From assembly GCA_046269235.1 (NCBI GenBank), contig JBJZOS010000002.1, positions 248,001-312,000 on the forward strand: a stretch of DNA of 64,000 nucleotides. Direction: 5' to 3'. The position numbers were made by a program, and so were the translations under genes. The notes below the pieces were generated by a model. It saw only the letters and a list, made by a program, of their open reading frames with translations, did not search any database and was not told the DNA's origin. The DNA is from Soonwooa sp032078105. GTDB taxonomy: Bacteria > Bacteroidota > Bacteroidia > Flavobacteriales > Weeksellaceae. This document shows, piece by piece, positions 8,035 to 17,162 of this stretch; position 1 is the stretch's first letter; each line of letters begins with the position of its first letter.

Positions 8035-8415
8035 CTATTTGGCTTTACTTTCTTCTTGTATCGCTTTAACATTCTTCCAACTCGTCCCCGAATACACATT
8101 TTTAATTCCGTGTTTGGTCAGAAGTTCTTTTGCGGAAGCTGCTTGCTTTCCCGTATTGCAGAAAACAACAATTTTATCTTTAGATTTTAGATCCTCAACT
8201 TTAGATTCCAAATCCTTCAAAGGAATATTAATCGCATCTTCTGCTGTTCCTTCCGCATATTGCTCCGGAATTCTAACATCGATTAATGTTGTGTGTGGGT
8301 CGCTAACTAAAGATTTTATATCCACTTTTTGTTGAAACACATTTGCATTAGATACTGTTTGGCAAGATGTTAAACTTAAACAAAACAGCATCGACATGAT
8401 CACATATTTCTTCAT
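8035..8415 (-). CDS. Rhodanese-like lipoprotein
   Basis: The start at 8415 yields a 126-residue protein that opens with a lipoprotein signal (MKKYVIMSMLFCLSLTSC, lipid-attachment Cys18). Residues 31-120 form one rhodanese domain with the IDVRIPEQY motif and the sulfur-accepting Cys86 in VVFCNTGK. It should carry sulfane sulfur or relay thiols outside the inner membrane. An upstream in-frame start at 8442 would overlap the preceding gene and spoil the signal peptide, so it was not used. The gene follows the MBL-rhodanese gene by 1 nt. Confidence 0.88.
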   Translation of the reverse strand: MKKYVIMSMLFCLSLTSCQTVSNANVFQQKVDIKSLVSDPHTTLIDVRIPEQYAEGTAEDAINIPLKDLESKVEDLKSKDKIVVFCNTGKQAASAKELLTKHGIKNVYSGTSWKNVKAIQEESKAK

Positions 8416-8416
8416 A

Positions 8417-9826
8417 TTACAAAGTTCTAGATTGACAAACAAAATCGGTTGTCGGTACTTTTTCTGTTTTTTTTATTCCATTAAAGCCACCTGCAACTTC
8501 TGTAAAGTTTCTAATACCTCGAGCATTAAAAATACTTGCGGCAATCATACTTCTATAACCTCCTGCACAATGTAAAAAGAAATGCTCGGTATCATCAATG
8601 CTATCAACCCATTCGCTAATCTCGGCAAGCGGTCTGTGGTAAGCGTCATTAATATGTTCTGCGGAGTACTCTCCTATTTTTCTAACATCAATAACTTTAT
8701 CTTCTGCTTTGAAAGTATCAGCAAATTCTTGCGGCGAAATTCTTTTAACCTCATCAATTTCTTTACCTGCATTTTTCCAAGCGTCAAAACTTCCGTCCAA
8801 ATATCCCAAAACATTGTCAAAACCAACGCGACTCAATCTCGTAATGACCTCTTCTTCTGTCCCCACATCACTTACTAAAACAATTGGCTGCTTAACATCA
8901 ACTATCATCGCCCCTACCCAAGGTGCAAAATCACCTTTCAAGCCAATATTAATAGAGTTTGGGATAAATCCTTTATGGAAATCTTCCGCACCTCGCGTGT
9001 CCAAAATCAAAGCATTGGTATTTTCTGCAATCGTTTCGAAGTCTTGGACAGACAAAGGATTCTTTCCTTTTTCCATAACATCATCAAAAGAAGCGTACCC
9101 CCCTTTATTCATCGCGACATTCATCCCAAAATATTTTGGTGGCGCCGAAAGTCCATCCAAAACTTCTGTGATAAAACTTTCTTTATCTGGTTGATTAAGT
9201 GCGTAGTTGGTTCTTTTTTGATTACCTAAAGTATCGACGGTTTCCTTTTGCATATTCTTCCCACAAGCCGAACCTGCGCCATGCGCTGGATAAACTGTGA
9301 TATCATCTGCAAGGGGCATAATTTTACTTTGCAAACTGTCGTATAGTAAACCTGCCAACTCTTTTTGGCTCATATTCGCAGATTTTTGAGCTAAATCTGG
9401 ACGTCCTACGTCGCCTAAAAACAAGGTATCTCCTGAGAAAATCGCTGTTTCTTTTGCGTTTTCGTCAATCAAAAGATAAGTGGTACTTTCCATTGTATGA
9501 CCAGGCGTGTGAAGTACTTTTATTTTCACCTTTCCTATTTCGAAAATTTGCTCATCACCAGCAATAATGGCATCAAAAGCTGGATTTGCTGTTGGTCCAT
9601 AGACAATTGGCGCGCCCGTTTTTTTACTTAAATCCAAATGTCCTGATACAAAATCTGCATGGAAATGTGTTTCAAAAATATATTTTAGTTTTACTTTATC
9701 TTTTTCCAAACGTGCTAGATAAGGCGACACCTCGCGAAGAGGATCGATAATTGCAGCTTCGTTTTCCGAAACAATATAATAAGCGCCTTGCGCCAAGCAA
9801 CCGGTATAAATTTGTTCTACCTTCAT
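8417..9826 (-). CDS. MBL-fold hydrolase with two rhodanese domains (persulfide dioxygenase-like)
   Basis: Residues 1-250 form a metallo-beta-lactamase domain with the metal motif THFHADFVSGH (His54, His56, Asp58), a GHTMES loop and YPAHGAGS, close to ETHE1/BlH-type persulfide dioxygenases. Two rhodanese domains follow. The first (about 265-355, ILDTRGAEDF) has VSDVG where the catalytic cysteine loop should be and so looks inactive. The second (about 365-460, VIDVRKIGEY) keeps the cysteine in FLHCAGGYRS. The family oxidises glutathione or protein persulfide and passes sulfur to thiosulfate or sulfite. It is first in an operon with a rhodanese lipoprotein and a thioredoxin. Confidence 0.92.
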   Translation of the reverse strand: MKVEQIYTGCLAQGAYYIVSENEAAIIDPLREVSPYLARLEKDKVKLKYIFETHFHADFVSGHLDLSKKTGAPIVYGPTANPAFDAIIAGDEQIFEIGKVKIKVLHTPGHTMESTTYLLIDENAKETAIFSGDTLFLGDVGRPDLAQKSANMSQKELAGLLYDSLQSKIMPLADDITVYPAHGAGSACGKNMQKETVDTLGNQKRTNYALNQPDKESFITEVLDGLSAPPKYFGMNVAMNKGGYASFDDVMEKGKNPLSVQDFETIAENTNALILDTRGAEDFHKGFIPNSINIGLKGDFAPWVGAMIVDVKQPIVLVSDVGTEEEVITRLSRVGFDNVLGYLDGSFDAWKNAGKEIDEVKRISPQEFADTFKAEDKVIDVRKIGEYSAEHINDAYHRPLAEISEWVDSIDDTEHFFLHCAGGYRSMIAASIFNARGIRNFTEVAGGFNGIKKTEKVPTTDFVCQSRTL

Positions 9827-9946
9827 ATTTTAAGTTGTAAAATTTCTGTTTGTAGTGTTGCAAAAATCGTTCTTTAAACTTTAAAAATGTTAAAAATCAG
9901 GAATTGCAACAATCGATAATGTCTATTTGAAATTAAAAAGAAGTTA

Positions 9947-10390
9947 TTATAGAATTTCTTTTATGGTATAAAGCTGATTACCAAGTTCTACATCATCTCC
10001 TACCTTATGATTTTCTAAACTTTTAAATGCTGGCGCCTCAGTAGAAAAACTAATGACAGATTGGTTTTTAAATTCGAATTTTGGGACAGAAAGTCCGACA
10101 AAAAGAATTACACCATCCAGCACAACCAGACTACCTTTCTCAATTTCGCTGTGTGACAAATCTCTCTCAACCACCAAAAAGCTCATGTCGTCTTGGGCTT
10201 TATTTAGAAGTTGCTCAAAGCGAAGTTGCATATCTTTAGCTTGTACTTGTTGAGACAAATCATCAGGATCAATCGTGCTATCTTCTTCCAAATCGGAAGC
10301 TGCAACATATCTGTTAACTGAGTATTCTAGATTATCAACTACTTTTTGTTGCTCATTGATAATGGCATCCATTATTGCTATTCTGTCCAT
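9947..10390 (-). CDS. GreA/GreB C-terminal-domain-like protein
   Basis: The ATG at 10390 gives 147 residues; the longer frame uses a TTG and was rejected. The N-terminal part (1-80) is helical and acidic with DLEEDSTIDPDD, reminiscent of the linker in GreA-like proteins. The C-terminal 65 residues follow the GreA/GreB C-domain pattern: a beta-strand set ending in ISFSTEAPAFKSLENHKVGD and a final YTIKEIL strand. GreA-type proteins bind the RNA polymerase secondary channel region. The lack of a long catalytic coiled coil argues against ordinary transcript cleavage activity. Assignment is by pattern only. Confidence 0.6.
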   Translation of the reverse strand: MDRIAIMDAIINEQQKVVDNLEYSVNRYVAASDLEEDSTIDPDDLSQQVQAKDMQLRFEQLLNKAQDDMSFLVVERDLSHSEIEKGSLVVLDGVILFVGLSVPKFEFKNQSVISFSTEAPAFKSLENHKVGDDVELGNQLYTIKEIL

Positions 10391-10530
10391 ATTTAATTTT
10401 TTGGTATTTAACAAATTTAATAAAATAATGCTAGATTAATGTTGATCTACATCAAGCAAGCATTTTATTAATCCTTGTGTTTTTTAAGATGAAATTATTT
10501 ACCTTTATCTTTTTATTTAAATTCAAACAA

Positions 10531-12057
10531 ATGGCGGACAAGGCAAAATTTATTGAAGAACTTAACTCCAGATATAGCCCAAAAGGCGAACATATTATTT
10601 TAGGTAAAGCCATGTTGGATGATGAAGTGTTACCTGAAGTTAATGTTACTATCCCCCTGAAAACCATTAACCGACATGGCCTAATAGCTGGCGCAACAGG
10701 AACTGGTAAAACTAAAACCCTTCAAGTTTTTGCTGAACAATTATCACATGTTGGTGTTCCGTCTTTGGTCCTTGATATTAAAGGTGATTTTTCCGGGATT
10801 GCAGAAGCAGGACTTCGAAACGCCATAATCGACGAACGTTATAACAAAACTCAATTAGCCTACGCACCACAAGCTTTTCCTGTAGAATTGATGACAATTT
10901 CAGGCGAAGAAGGTGTTAAACTTCGTGCAACAGTAACAGAGTTTGGGCCAATCTTGTTAAGTAAAATTTTAGGATTAAACGATACGCAGCAGAGCATTAT
11001 GTCGATCGTTTTCAAATATTGCGATGACAAGGGTTTACCCTTAATTGATTTGGATGATCTTAAAAAAGTGCTACAGTATGTTACGGACAATAAAGATGGT
11101 AAAGCAGAACTTGCTGCTAACTATGGATCGATTGCACCGGCTTCTTTGGGCGCCATCTTGCGTTCTATTGTAGCTTTGGAGCAACAAGGTGCAACCGCAT
11201 TGTTTGGAGAACCAAGTTTTGACGTTCATGATTTGTTACAAACTAGAGAAGGGAAAGGGGTCGTAAATATTCTAAGAGTTGCAAATATTCAAAATCAACC
11301 ACAGTTATTTTCCACATTTATGCTTTCGCTTTTTGCGGAAATCTATATGACTTTCCCTGAAGAAGGTGACAGTGGAAAACCAAAATTGGTTTTATTTATT
11401 GATGAAGCGCATTTAATTTTTAATGAAGCCTCCAAAACGCTTTTATCTCAAATTGAAACCATGGTAAAACTTATCCGATCAAAAGGTGTGGGGATTTATT
11501 TTATCACACAAATTCCGGGTGATGTGCCAGAAAATATCTTATCTCAATTAGGTTTAAAAATACAACATGCGTTAAGAGGTTTCACAGCAAAAGATAAAAA
11601 AGAAATAACAAAAGCGGTTGAAAACTATCCAACAACCGAATATTACAACGCTGCTAATCTGATCCAGAATTTAGGAATTGGTGAAGCTTTTGTAACTGCC
11701 TTGGACGAAAAAGGTATTCCGACGCCATTAGTGCAGACTTATCTAATTTCGCCTGAATCGAGAATGGATGTTCTTAATGATGACGAAGTTTTAGAACTGA
11801 CAAGCAAATCGGCCATGGTTTCAAAATATGAGCAAAGCATTAATAAAGAATCAGCTTTTGAGATTTTAAATCAAAGGATGAATCAAGCTGTTGAAGCTGC
11901 TACACCAACCCATAAAACAAAACCGATAAAAGAAGAACCTGGCATGTTCGAATCTGTGATGAAATCGAGTGCGGGAAGAACCTTCACCAATACCTTGATG
12001 CGAGAAGGCGCAAAAGCGATCCTTGGGATGTTAGGCCTCGGTGGAAGAAGAAGATAA
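10531..12057 (+). CDS. DUF853 (HerA/YjgR-like) ATPase
   Basis: This 508-residue protein has Walker A GATGTGKT (residues 54-61), Walker B LVLFIDEAHLIF (about 300) and the GVGIYFITQIPGDVPE segment typical of HerA-like DUF853 proteins. HerA relatives are ring-forming DNA-translocating ATPases; the role of the DUF853 branch is not settled. The C-terminus is Arg/Gly-rich. The chosen start (ATG 10531) matches family N-termini; an upstream GTG at 10477 would add 18 unrelated hydrophobic residues. The exonuclease gene follows after 34 nt, and a DNA-processing link is possible. Confidence 0.9.
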   Translation: MADKAKFIEELNSRYSPKGEHIILGKAMLDDEVLPEVNVTIPLKTINRHGLIAGATGTGKTKTLQVFAEQLSHVGVPSLVLDIKGDFSGIAEAGLRNAIIDERYNKTQLAYAPQAFPVELMTISGEEGVKLRATVTEFGPILLSKILGLNDTQQSIMSIVFKYCDDKGLPLIDLDDLKKVLQYVTDNKDGKAELAANYGSIAPASLGAILRSIVALEQQGATALFGEPSFDVHDLLQTREGKGVVNILRVANIQNQPQLFSTFMLSLFAEIYMTFPEEGDSGKPKLVLFIDEAHLIFNEASKTLLSQIETMVKLIRSKGVGIYFITQIPGDVPENILSQLGLKIQHALRGFTAKDKKEITKAVENYPTTEYYNAANLIQNLGIGEAFVTALDEKGIPTPLVQTYLISPESRMDVLNDDEVLELTSKSAMVSKYEQSINKESAFEILNQRMNQAVEAATPTHKTKPIKEEPGMFESVMKSSAGRTFTNTLMREGAKAILGMLGLGGRRR

Positions 12058-12091
12058 AACCCGTTTTTGGAAACGAAGAACTAGAATGTAG

Positions 12092-13321
12092 ATGTATTCC
12101 GTAATAGATATAGAAAGTAATGGCGGGCCGTACCGCAAAGAAAACATCATAGAAATTGCAATTTACCGATATGATGGTCACGAGATTGTTGACCAGTTTA
12201 TCTCTTTGGTTAATCCCGAAGCAGACATCACGTCTTTTGTGCAAAAACTGACCGGAATTACGCCAAATATGGTGAAAACTGCACCAAAATTTCATGAAAT
12301 TGCGAAACGAATTGTAGAAATCACTCAAGATTCAACTTTGGTTGGACATAATATTGAGTTCGATTACCGAATGTTGCGTCAATCATTCAAAAGACTTGGT
12401 TACGATTTCAAAATCAACACTTTAGACACAATTCCTTTAGCGAAAAAATTAATTCCAAACGAAATAAGTTATTCATTAAGTAAACTTTGCAAATCGATTG
12501 GTATTCCGTTGTCGGAAGCGCATCGAGCAAGTGGTGATGCAAGAGCAACTTTAGACCTACTTAAGCTACTGATTACCAAAGATAAAGACCACGAAATAAT
12601 CGAGTCGCAGTTTGAGGAAAGTAAAGCACAAAACTATGTCAACAAAATAAAAGAGTTAACTGAAGATTTGCCAGCAGATCGAGGAATTATCTATCTCCAA
12701 AACAAAGAGGGAAAAATTATTTTCTACGATTTGGTAGACAACATTTATAAAGCAGCGAAAAAAATATTTAACTCTAATGCTAAAAGGTTAAAAAGCATAC
12801 AATCTGAAGTTGAGCAAATCCATTATGAATTAACTGGCAATGAAGTTATTGCGCAACTCATTATGAAGACTAAAAAACTTAGTAAGGTACAAAAAAAACT
12901 AAGTTTTGGATTGTTTTTTACAAATGGAAAATACAGCGTTGATCAATTTAATAAAGAGACAGAACCTCAACCCTATTTAAAATTCAAAAGTTATACGCAA
13001 GGGCTCAAAGCTTTGAGTTTTATTAAAAACCAGAAAGAGCTTCACGACGTGGTTAATCTCACCAAAAAAATTGATTTAAAATCACGAAATGAGATTTGGA
13101 CTTCACAAGGCAGACAACTTGGCGAACGAGTTTTTATAGTTTTTGAAAAGGGAAAACTAAAAGGTTTTGGCTTCTACGAGCTTTATCATCAAATCCAAAC
13201 TTTGGACAAAATCAACAAATTGATTATTTCGATTTCTAGCGTTTCACCATATTTAAAAAACGAATTACAATTATCACTTCTGCGTGGTGACTTCGACATA
13301 CAAGCACTTCCACAAGACTGA
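12092..13321 (+). CDS. DnaQ-like exonuclease with degenerate GIY-YIG region
   Basis: Residues 1-170 form a DEDDh 3'-5' exonuclease (VIDIESNGG with D6/E8, VGHNIEFDYRM, and HRASGDARATLDL), as in DNA polymerase III epsilon. Residues from about 195 onward match the layout of an N-terminal UvrC/Cho GIY-YIG domain (LPADRGIIYLQ, FYDLVDNIYKAAKKIF, IHYELTGNEVIAQLI). The GIY and YIG positions read GII and FYD, so the nuclease site looks lost. Related flavobacterial proteins pair an active exonuclease with an active GIY-YIG domain. The likely role is DNA repair, with the second domain possibly kept for binding. Confidence 0.85.
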   Translation: MYSVIDIESNGGPYRKENIIEIAIYRYDGHEIVDQFISLVNPEADITSFVQKLTGITPNMVKTAPKFHEIAKRIVEITQDSTLVGHNIEFDYRMLRQSFKRLGYDFKINTLDTIPLAKKLIPNEISYSLSKLCKSIGIPLSEAHRASGDARATLDLLKLLITKDKDHEIIESQFEESKAQNYVNKIKELTEDLPADRGIIYLQNKEGKIIFYDLVDNIYKAAKKIFNSNAKRLKSIQSEVEQIHYELTGNEVIAQLIMKTKKLSKVQKKLSFGLFFTNGKYSVDQFNKETEPQPYLKFKSYTQGLKALSFIKNQKELHDVVNLTKKIDLKSRNEIWTSQGRQLGERVFIVFEKGKLKGFGFYELYHQIQTLDKINKLIISISSVSPYLKNELQLSLLRGDFDIQALPQD

Positions 13322-13421
13322 TTTCAGGTTTAATTTATATATTTCAAGTTTGTTTTGGTGTTTTTATCTAAAAATTGCCGAAATTTGCACGTTTACTTTT
13401 AAAAAAGTATAGTATAATCCA

Positions 13422-14621
13422 ATGACCAATCAAGATTTATTAAAAATTGCAGATGAGTTCGGTACACCTGTGTATGTGTACGATGTAGAATCGATAAAAG
13501 TCCAGTACGAAAAGTTGACTGGTTCTTTCTCGAAGAATACCCGATTTTTCTACGCTGCCAAGGCTTTGACCAACATTAATATCTTGAAATACGTTGAGAA
13601 ACAAGGTGCTAGTCTCGATTGTGTTTCGATCAACGAGGTCAAACTTGGATTAAAAGCTGGTTTTTCATCAGACCGAATTCTCTTCACACCAAACTGTGTA
13701 GACATTACAGAAATAGAGGAAGCAATGGCTTTTAACGTGCACATCAACATCGATAACATTTCGATTTTAGAACAGTTTGGTAACAAGCACGGTGCCAATT
13801 ACCCTATTTTTATCAGAATTAATCCGCACATTTTTGCGGGCGGGAATTATAAAATCTCAACTGGACATATCGACAGCAAGTTCGGTATTTCAATCCATCA
13901 AATGCGCCACATCGAGCGTATTGTAAAGTCTACGAACATCAATGTAGAAGGACTTCACATGCATACGGGTAGCGAGATTAAAGATCCAGATGTTTTTTTA
14001 CAAGGTTTAGAAATTATGTTCGAACTGGCTGATCATTTTCCAAATCTAAAATACTTAGACATGGGAAGCGGTTTCAAAGTGCCTTTCCAAGATGGCGATC
14101 TAGAAACAGATGTTAAGTCTCTAGGAAAAAAAGTGGACAAAGCTATGAAGGATTATACCAAAGAAACTGGAAAAGAATTCCAGCTTTGGTTTGAACCAGG
14201 GAAATATTTAGTAAGTCAAAGTGGACACTTTTTAGTAAAATCAAATGTTATTAAACAAACGACGGCAACTGTTTTTGTAGGTGTTAACTCTGGTTTCAAT
14301 CATTTGATTCGTCCAATGTTCTACGATGCTTATCATAAAATTGAAAATTTATCGAATCCAAAAGGTCCAGAAAGAATCTACACCGTTGTCGGAAACATCT
14401 GTGAGACAGACACTTTCGCATGGGACAGGAAGCTAAACGAGGTTAGAGAAGGCGATGTTTTAGTATTCAGAAATGCTGGTGCTTATGGTTTTGAAATGAG
14501 CTCTAACTTTAATTCAAGATTAAAGCCTGCCGAAGTTATGTTCTTGGACGGAAAAGCAACTTTGATAAGAAAACGTGAGGAATTTGAAGATTTATTAAAA
14601 AATCAAATCGAAGTTTTGTAA
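13422..14621 (+). CDS. lysA: Diaminopimelate decarboxylase
   Basis: LysA converts meso-diaminopimelate to L-lysine in the cytoplasm with PLP. The 399-residue product has the fold III PLP lysine at Lys47 (FFYAAKALTN), the HTGSEI phosphate-binding segment, GSGFKVP, and the substrate-contacting motif GNICETDTF near residue 325. Length is normal. It is preceded by a possible promoter (TTTTGG near 13353 and GAAATTTG at 13380-13387) and followed after 9 nt by a small secreted protein gene. Confidence 0.96.
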   Translation: MTNQDLLKIADEFGTPVYVYDVESIKVQYEKLTGSFSKNTRFFYAAKALTNINILKYVEKQGASLDCVSINEVKLGLKAGFSSDRILFTPNCVDITEIEEAMAFNVHINIDNISILEQFGNKHGANYPIFIRINPHIFAGGNYKISTGHIDSKFGISIHQMRHIERIVKSTNINVEGLHMHTGSEIKDPDVFLQGLEIMFELADHFPNLKYLDMGSGFKVPFQDGDLETDVKSLGKKVDKAMKDYTKETGKEFQLWFEPGKYLVSQSGHFLVKSNVIKQTTATVFVGVNSGFNHLIRPMFYDAYHKIENLSNPKGPERIYTVVGNICETDTFAWDRKLNEVREGDVLVFRNAGAYGFEMSSNFNSRLKPAEVMFLDGKATLIRKREEFEDLLKNQIEVL

Positions 14622-14630
14622 ATTAGTCGT

Positions 14631-15140
14631 ATGAAACGATTAGCTTTAATTTTTAGTTTGTTGTCGGCTTTCTCTTTTGCGCAAACCGATGTTGAAGATC
14701 AAACGCCAGAAAGTATGGTAAGCTTGCAAACGGCGCAAAATGTTATGACTTACGACCTGCGTGGTATTTATCAAATTGCTGATAAAACTTGCTCTGTTGA
14801 CAATGGTCATACTTTTAATTCTGTAAAATACTCTCAGGGTGAGAAGGAACTAAATATGGATCTTAAGAAAAGAATTAATCAATATCTTAATTCGGATGCC
14901 TATGCAGCAGATGGACATTTTTATATTGACTTGACAATCAATAAAACTGGTGACATTAAGCAAATTACTGTTGGTCCCGATATTCCGAATACACGTTATT
15001 TTTATGATGATCTGAAATCTGCCGTAAAAAAACTAAAAGGAAAATGGATACCCGCAAGTTGCGACGCAACACCGATAGAATCTAAAGTACGTGTTAAGCT
15101 ACTTTTCGATTCTTTAGTTATTGACAACCATGCTAATTAA
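14631..15140 (+). CDS. Secreted protein of unknown function
   Basis: The 169-residue product has a clear Sec signal (MKRLALIFSLLSAFSFAQ, cleavage after about residue 18). The mature protein has a region resembling a TonB C-terminal-like fold (FYIDLTINKTGDIKQITVGP followed by a helix and KLKGKWIPASCD), which suggests a small periplasmic alpha/beta domain. Two cysteines in the mature part could form a disulfide. It starts 9 nt after lysA and shares its transcript, ending at the hairpin at 15145. The TonB-C resemblance is weak. Confidence 0.7.
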   Translation: MKRLALIFSLLSAFSFAQTDVEDQTPESMVSLQTAQNVMTYDLRGIYQIADKTCSVDNGHTFNSVKYSQGEKELNMDLKKRINQYLNSDAYAADGHFYIDLTINKTGDIKQITVGPDIPNTRYFYDDLKSAVKKLKGKWIPASCDATPIESKVRVKLLFDSLVIDNHAN

Positions 15141-15144
15141 TATA

Positions 15145-15167
15145 AAAGCTCGGTTAATCCGAGCTTT
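15145..15167. terminator. Bidirectional terminator
   Basis: AAAGCTCGG (15145-15153) pairs with CCGAGCTTT (15159-15167) around TTAAT. T-rich tails lie on both sides. It separates the convergent secreted-protein and methyltransferase genes and overlaps the latter's stop region by 2 nt. Confidence 0.85.
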
Positions 15168-15852
15168 ATTTTTTTAGTTCCACTAAATATTGATAATGAT
15201 TGTCTTCGAAAAGGACTTTCATTTCCCAGCCCAATTCTTGGGCAACTTCTCGCAATTTATCTTGATCAATATACAACCATTTGAAGTAATCTGTTTTAAG
15301 ATTTTTATAGGAATAAGCGCATTCGACTTCTCCGTAATACCGCTCTGGCAAAATATCATGTTCGTACATATAGATCGTATCGGACGAGTCAAAAACCAAT
15401 CTTCCATCTTCGTTAAGAAGTTCCTCCGCTTTTTTTAAAAATGTTTTTAAATTTTCAATTGTCCCACAAAGTCCAATACCATTCATCAAAAGTAAAATCG
15501 TATCGTATTTTTCTTCCGAATTAAACTTAAAAAAGTCGGCACAAATTACATCCTTCACGCCACGAGATTCCATAACTTCGCAAGCCGCAGGCGAAATTTC
15601 TAATGCAGAAACGTCTAACCCCTTCACTTGCAAAGCTAAAGCGTGAGAACCTGCACCAGCACCAACATCAAGAACTCGACCTTCACAATTTTCTAAGGCA
15701 ACATCCTCCAATTCTGGCATTTCAACCTCATTGCGGAAGTACATCGAAATCGGCATTTCGACTTTTGGTCCGAATTGATCATGAACATAAAGTTTTGATT
15801 TTAATTTTTTTTCGTAAAAATCTTTGATGGCCAAGCCCGGAAGATCTGTCAT
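15166..15852 (-). CDS. Class I SAM-dependent methyltransferase
   Basis: The 228-residue product has the SAM-binding motif VLDVGAGAGSHAL (about residues 61-73), an acidic residue at the end of strand 2 (LEISPAA) and the motif IV-like LLLMNGIG. There is no signal peptide or membrane helix. The substrate cannot be told from the sequence; the motif-IV loop (NGIGLCG) points to the general Methyltransf_25/11 group. The gene stands alone between convergent and divergent neighbours. Confidence 0.88.
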   Translation of the reverse strand: MTDLPGLAIKDFYEKKLKSKLYVHDQFGPKVEMPISMYFRNEVEMPELEDVALENCEGRVLDVGAGAGSHALALQVKGLDVSALEISPAACEVMESRGVKDVICADFFKFNSEEKYDTILLLMNGIGLCGTIENLKTFLKKAEELLNEDGRLVFDSSDTIYMYEHDILPERYYGEVECAYSYKNLKTDYFKWLYIDQDKLREVAQELGWEMKVLFEDNHYQYLVELKK

Positions 15853-15934
15853 AAGCTGAATTTGAAAATGTAAAAATACTCAAATCAACTGAAATTATCT
15901 ATCGAAAAACAAAGCTTAAAACTCAAAAATGAAA

Positions 15935-15942
15935 TAGCTTTG
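15935..15942 (+). promoter_or_regulatory. Probable -7 promoter box for the SDR gene
   Basis: TAGCTTTG matches TAnnTTTG exactly and lies 18 nt before the SDR start. No convincing -33 element was identified. Confidence 0.35.
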
Positions 15943-15960
15943 CAAAGAAATTTAATCTAA

Positions 15961-16710
15961 ATGAAAACAACTCTCATAACTGGTGCGTCGTCAGGAATTG
16001 GAAAAGCAACCGCTTATCTTCTAGCGCAACAAAAACATCAACTTATCCTTTGTGGGCGTAACGCAGCCGCTTTGGAAACAATAAAAAACGAACTTTCTCA
16101 ACTAACCGAGGTTTATACTTTAACCTTTGATGTTCGTGATCGCAATCAGGTTGAAAGAGCTTTTAAAAACATTCCCGAAAATTTTAAAAACATTGATATT
16201 CTCATCAACAATGCTGGAAATGCCCATGGTCTGGACTCTCTAGAAAACGGAGATATGGACGATTGGGATGCTATGATGGACGGCAATGTGAAAGGTCTAC
16301 TGTATGTTTCTAAACAAGTTATTCCACAGATGAAAGCTAGAAACGCAGGACATATCGTAAACATTTCTTCTGTTGCAGCAAGACAAACTTACGCAAACGG
16401 CGTCGTCTATTGTGCCAGCAAAAAAGCCGTTGACACCATTTCTGAAGGAATGCGAATCGAGTTGACAGAATTTGGAATTAAAGTAACCAATATTCAGCCA
16501 GGCGCCGTGGCGACAGATTTTTCTAAAATTCGTTTTAAAGGAGATGAAGAAAGAGCTGCCACGGTCTACGCAGGTTACGAAGCTTTGAAGGCCGAAGATA
16601 TTGCAGATGCTATTTCGTATTGTATTAATGCGCCAGATCGTGTTTCAATAGCAGAACTATGCATCTATCCAAAAGCGCAGGCCGAACCAAGAATGATTTA
16701 TAAAAAGTAA
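15961..16710 (+). CDS. Short-chain dehydrogenase/reductase, YdfG-like
   Basis: The 249-residue Rossmann enzyme has the NAD(P) motif TGASSGIG (residues 7-14), the NNAG motif (83-86) and the catalytic Ser136/137, Tyr150 and Lys154. The region around IQPGAVATDF and the overall length fit the classical YdfG type, which oxidises L-allo-threonine, serine or 3-hydroxy acids with NADP. The exact substrate is not certain. Its stop overlaps the start of the next gene (TAATG), so the two are translationally coupled. Confidence 0.9.
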   Translation: MKTTLITGASSGIGKATAYLLAQQKHQLILCGRNAAALETIKNELSQLTEVYTLTFDVRDRNQVERAFKNIPENFKNIDILINNAGNAHGLDSLENGDMDDWDAMMDGNVKGLLYVSKQVIPQMKARNAGHIVNISSVAARQTYANGVVYCASKKAVDTISEGMRIELTEFGIKVTNIQPGAVATDFSKIRFKGDEERAATVYAGYEALKAEDIADAISYCINAPDRVSIAELCIYPKAQAEPRMIYKK

Positions 16711-17141
16711 TGATTTACAAATATTTAGTCTTCTTAAGTTTAATATTTAATTTAAGTCTATTTTCAGCACAAAGCTTCGATAAGATTTTAGAAAATCAAG
16801 TCAAAAATTTGGATAGCTTGATGCAGACTAACGATCCTCAGATTTTTAAGTTGCTTGCTAAAGATGTTAGTTTTGGACATTCTAACGGCTGGACACAAAA
16901 TATTGACGATTTTGAAAAAGATATTATTTCTAAAAAAGTCCATTATCAATCTGTAAAACAAACTGCAGTAAAAGAGTTTAAAACTTATAAAAAAACAGCT
17001 TCTATTCGTAGAGTTGTTCATGTTATAGGGACCTACAAAAGCAATGATTTTGCAATAGAGTTGTCAGTTTTAGAAATCTGGATTAAAAAAGCTGGCACTT
17101 GGAAGTTGTGGTCAAGACAAAGTGTGGAAATAAAAAACTAA
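16710..17141 (+). CDS. Secreted NTF2-like (DUF4440-type) protein
   Basis: A 143-residue product has a Sec signal (residues 1-20, ending FSAQS). The mature part starts with a helix and FKLLAKDVSFGHSNGW, then IRRVVHVIGTY and LSVLEIWIKKAGTWKLWSRQ, the strand order of an NTF2-like cone domain of the DUF4440/SnoaL kind. Such domains bind small molecules or act as simple isomerases or hydrolases. It is translationally coupled to the upstream SDR (1-nt overlap), so a shared small-molecule pathway is possible but not shown. Confidence 0.8.
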   Translation: MIYKYLVFLSLIFNLSLFSAQSFDKILENQVKNLDSLMQTNDPQIFKLLAKDVSFGHSNGWTQNIDDFEKDIISKKVHYQSVKQTAVKEFKTYKKTASIRRVVHVIGTYKSNDFAIELSVLEIWIKKAGTWKLWSRQSVEIKN

Positions 17142-17162
17142 TTTTGACAAAGGATTTACAAG

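Noticed and set aside
11300..11330. TTTTCCACA inside the DUF853 ATPase gene.
   Set aside because: It is an isolated copy within coding sequence and shows the background rate of this 9-mer in AT-rich DNA.
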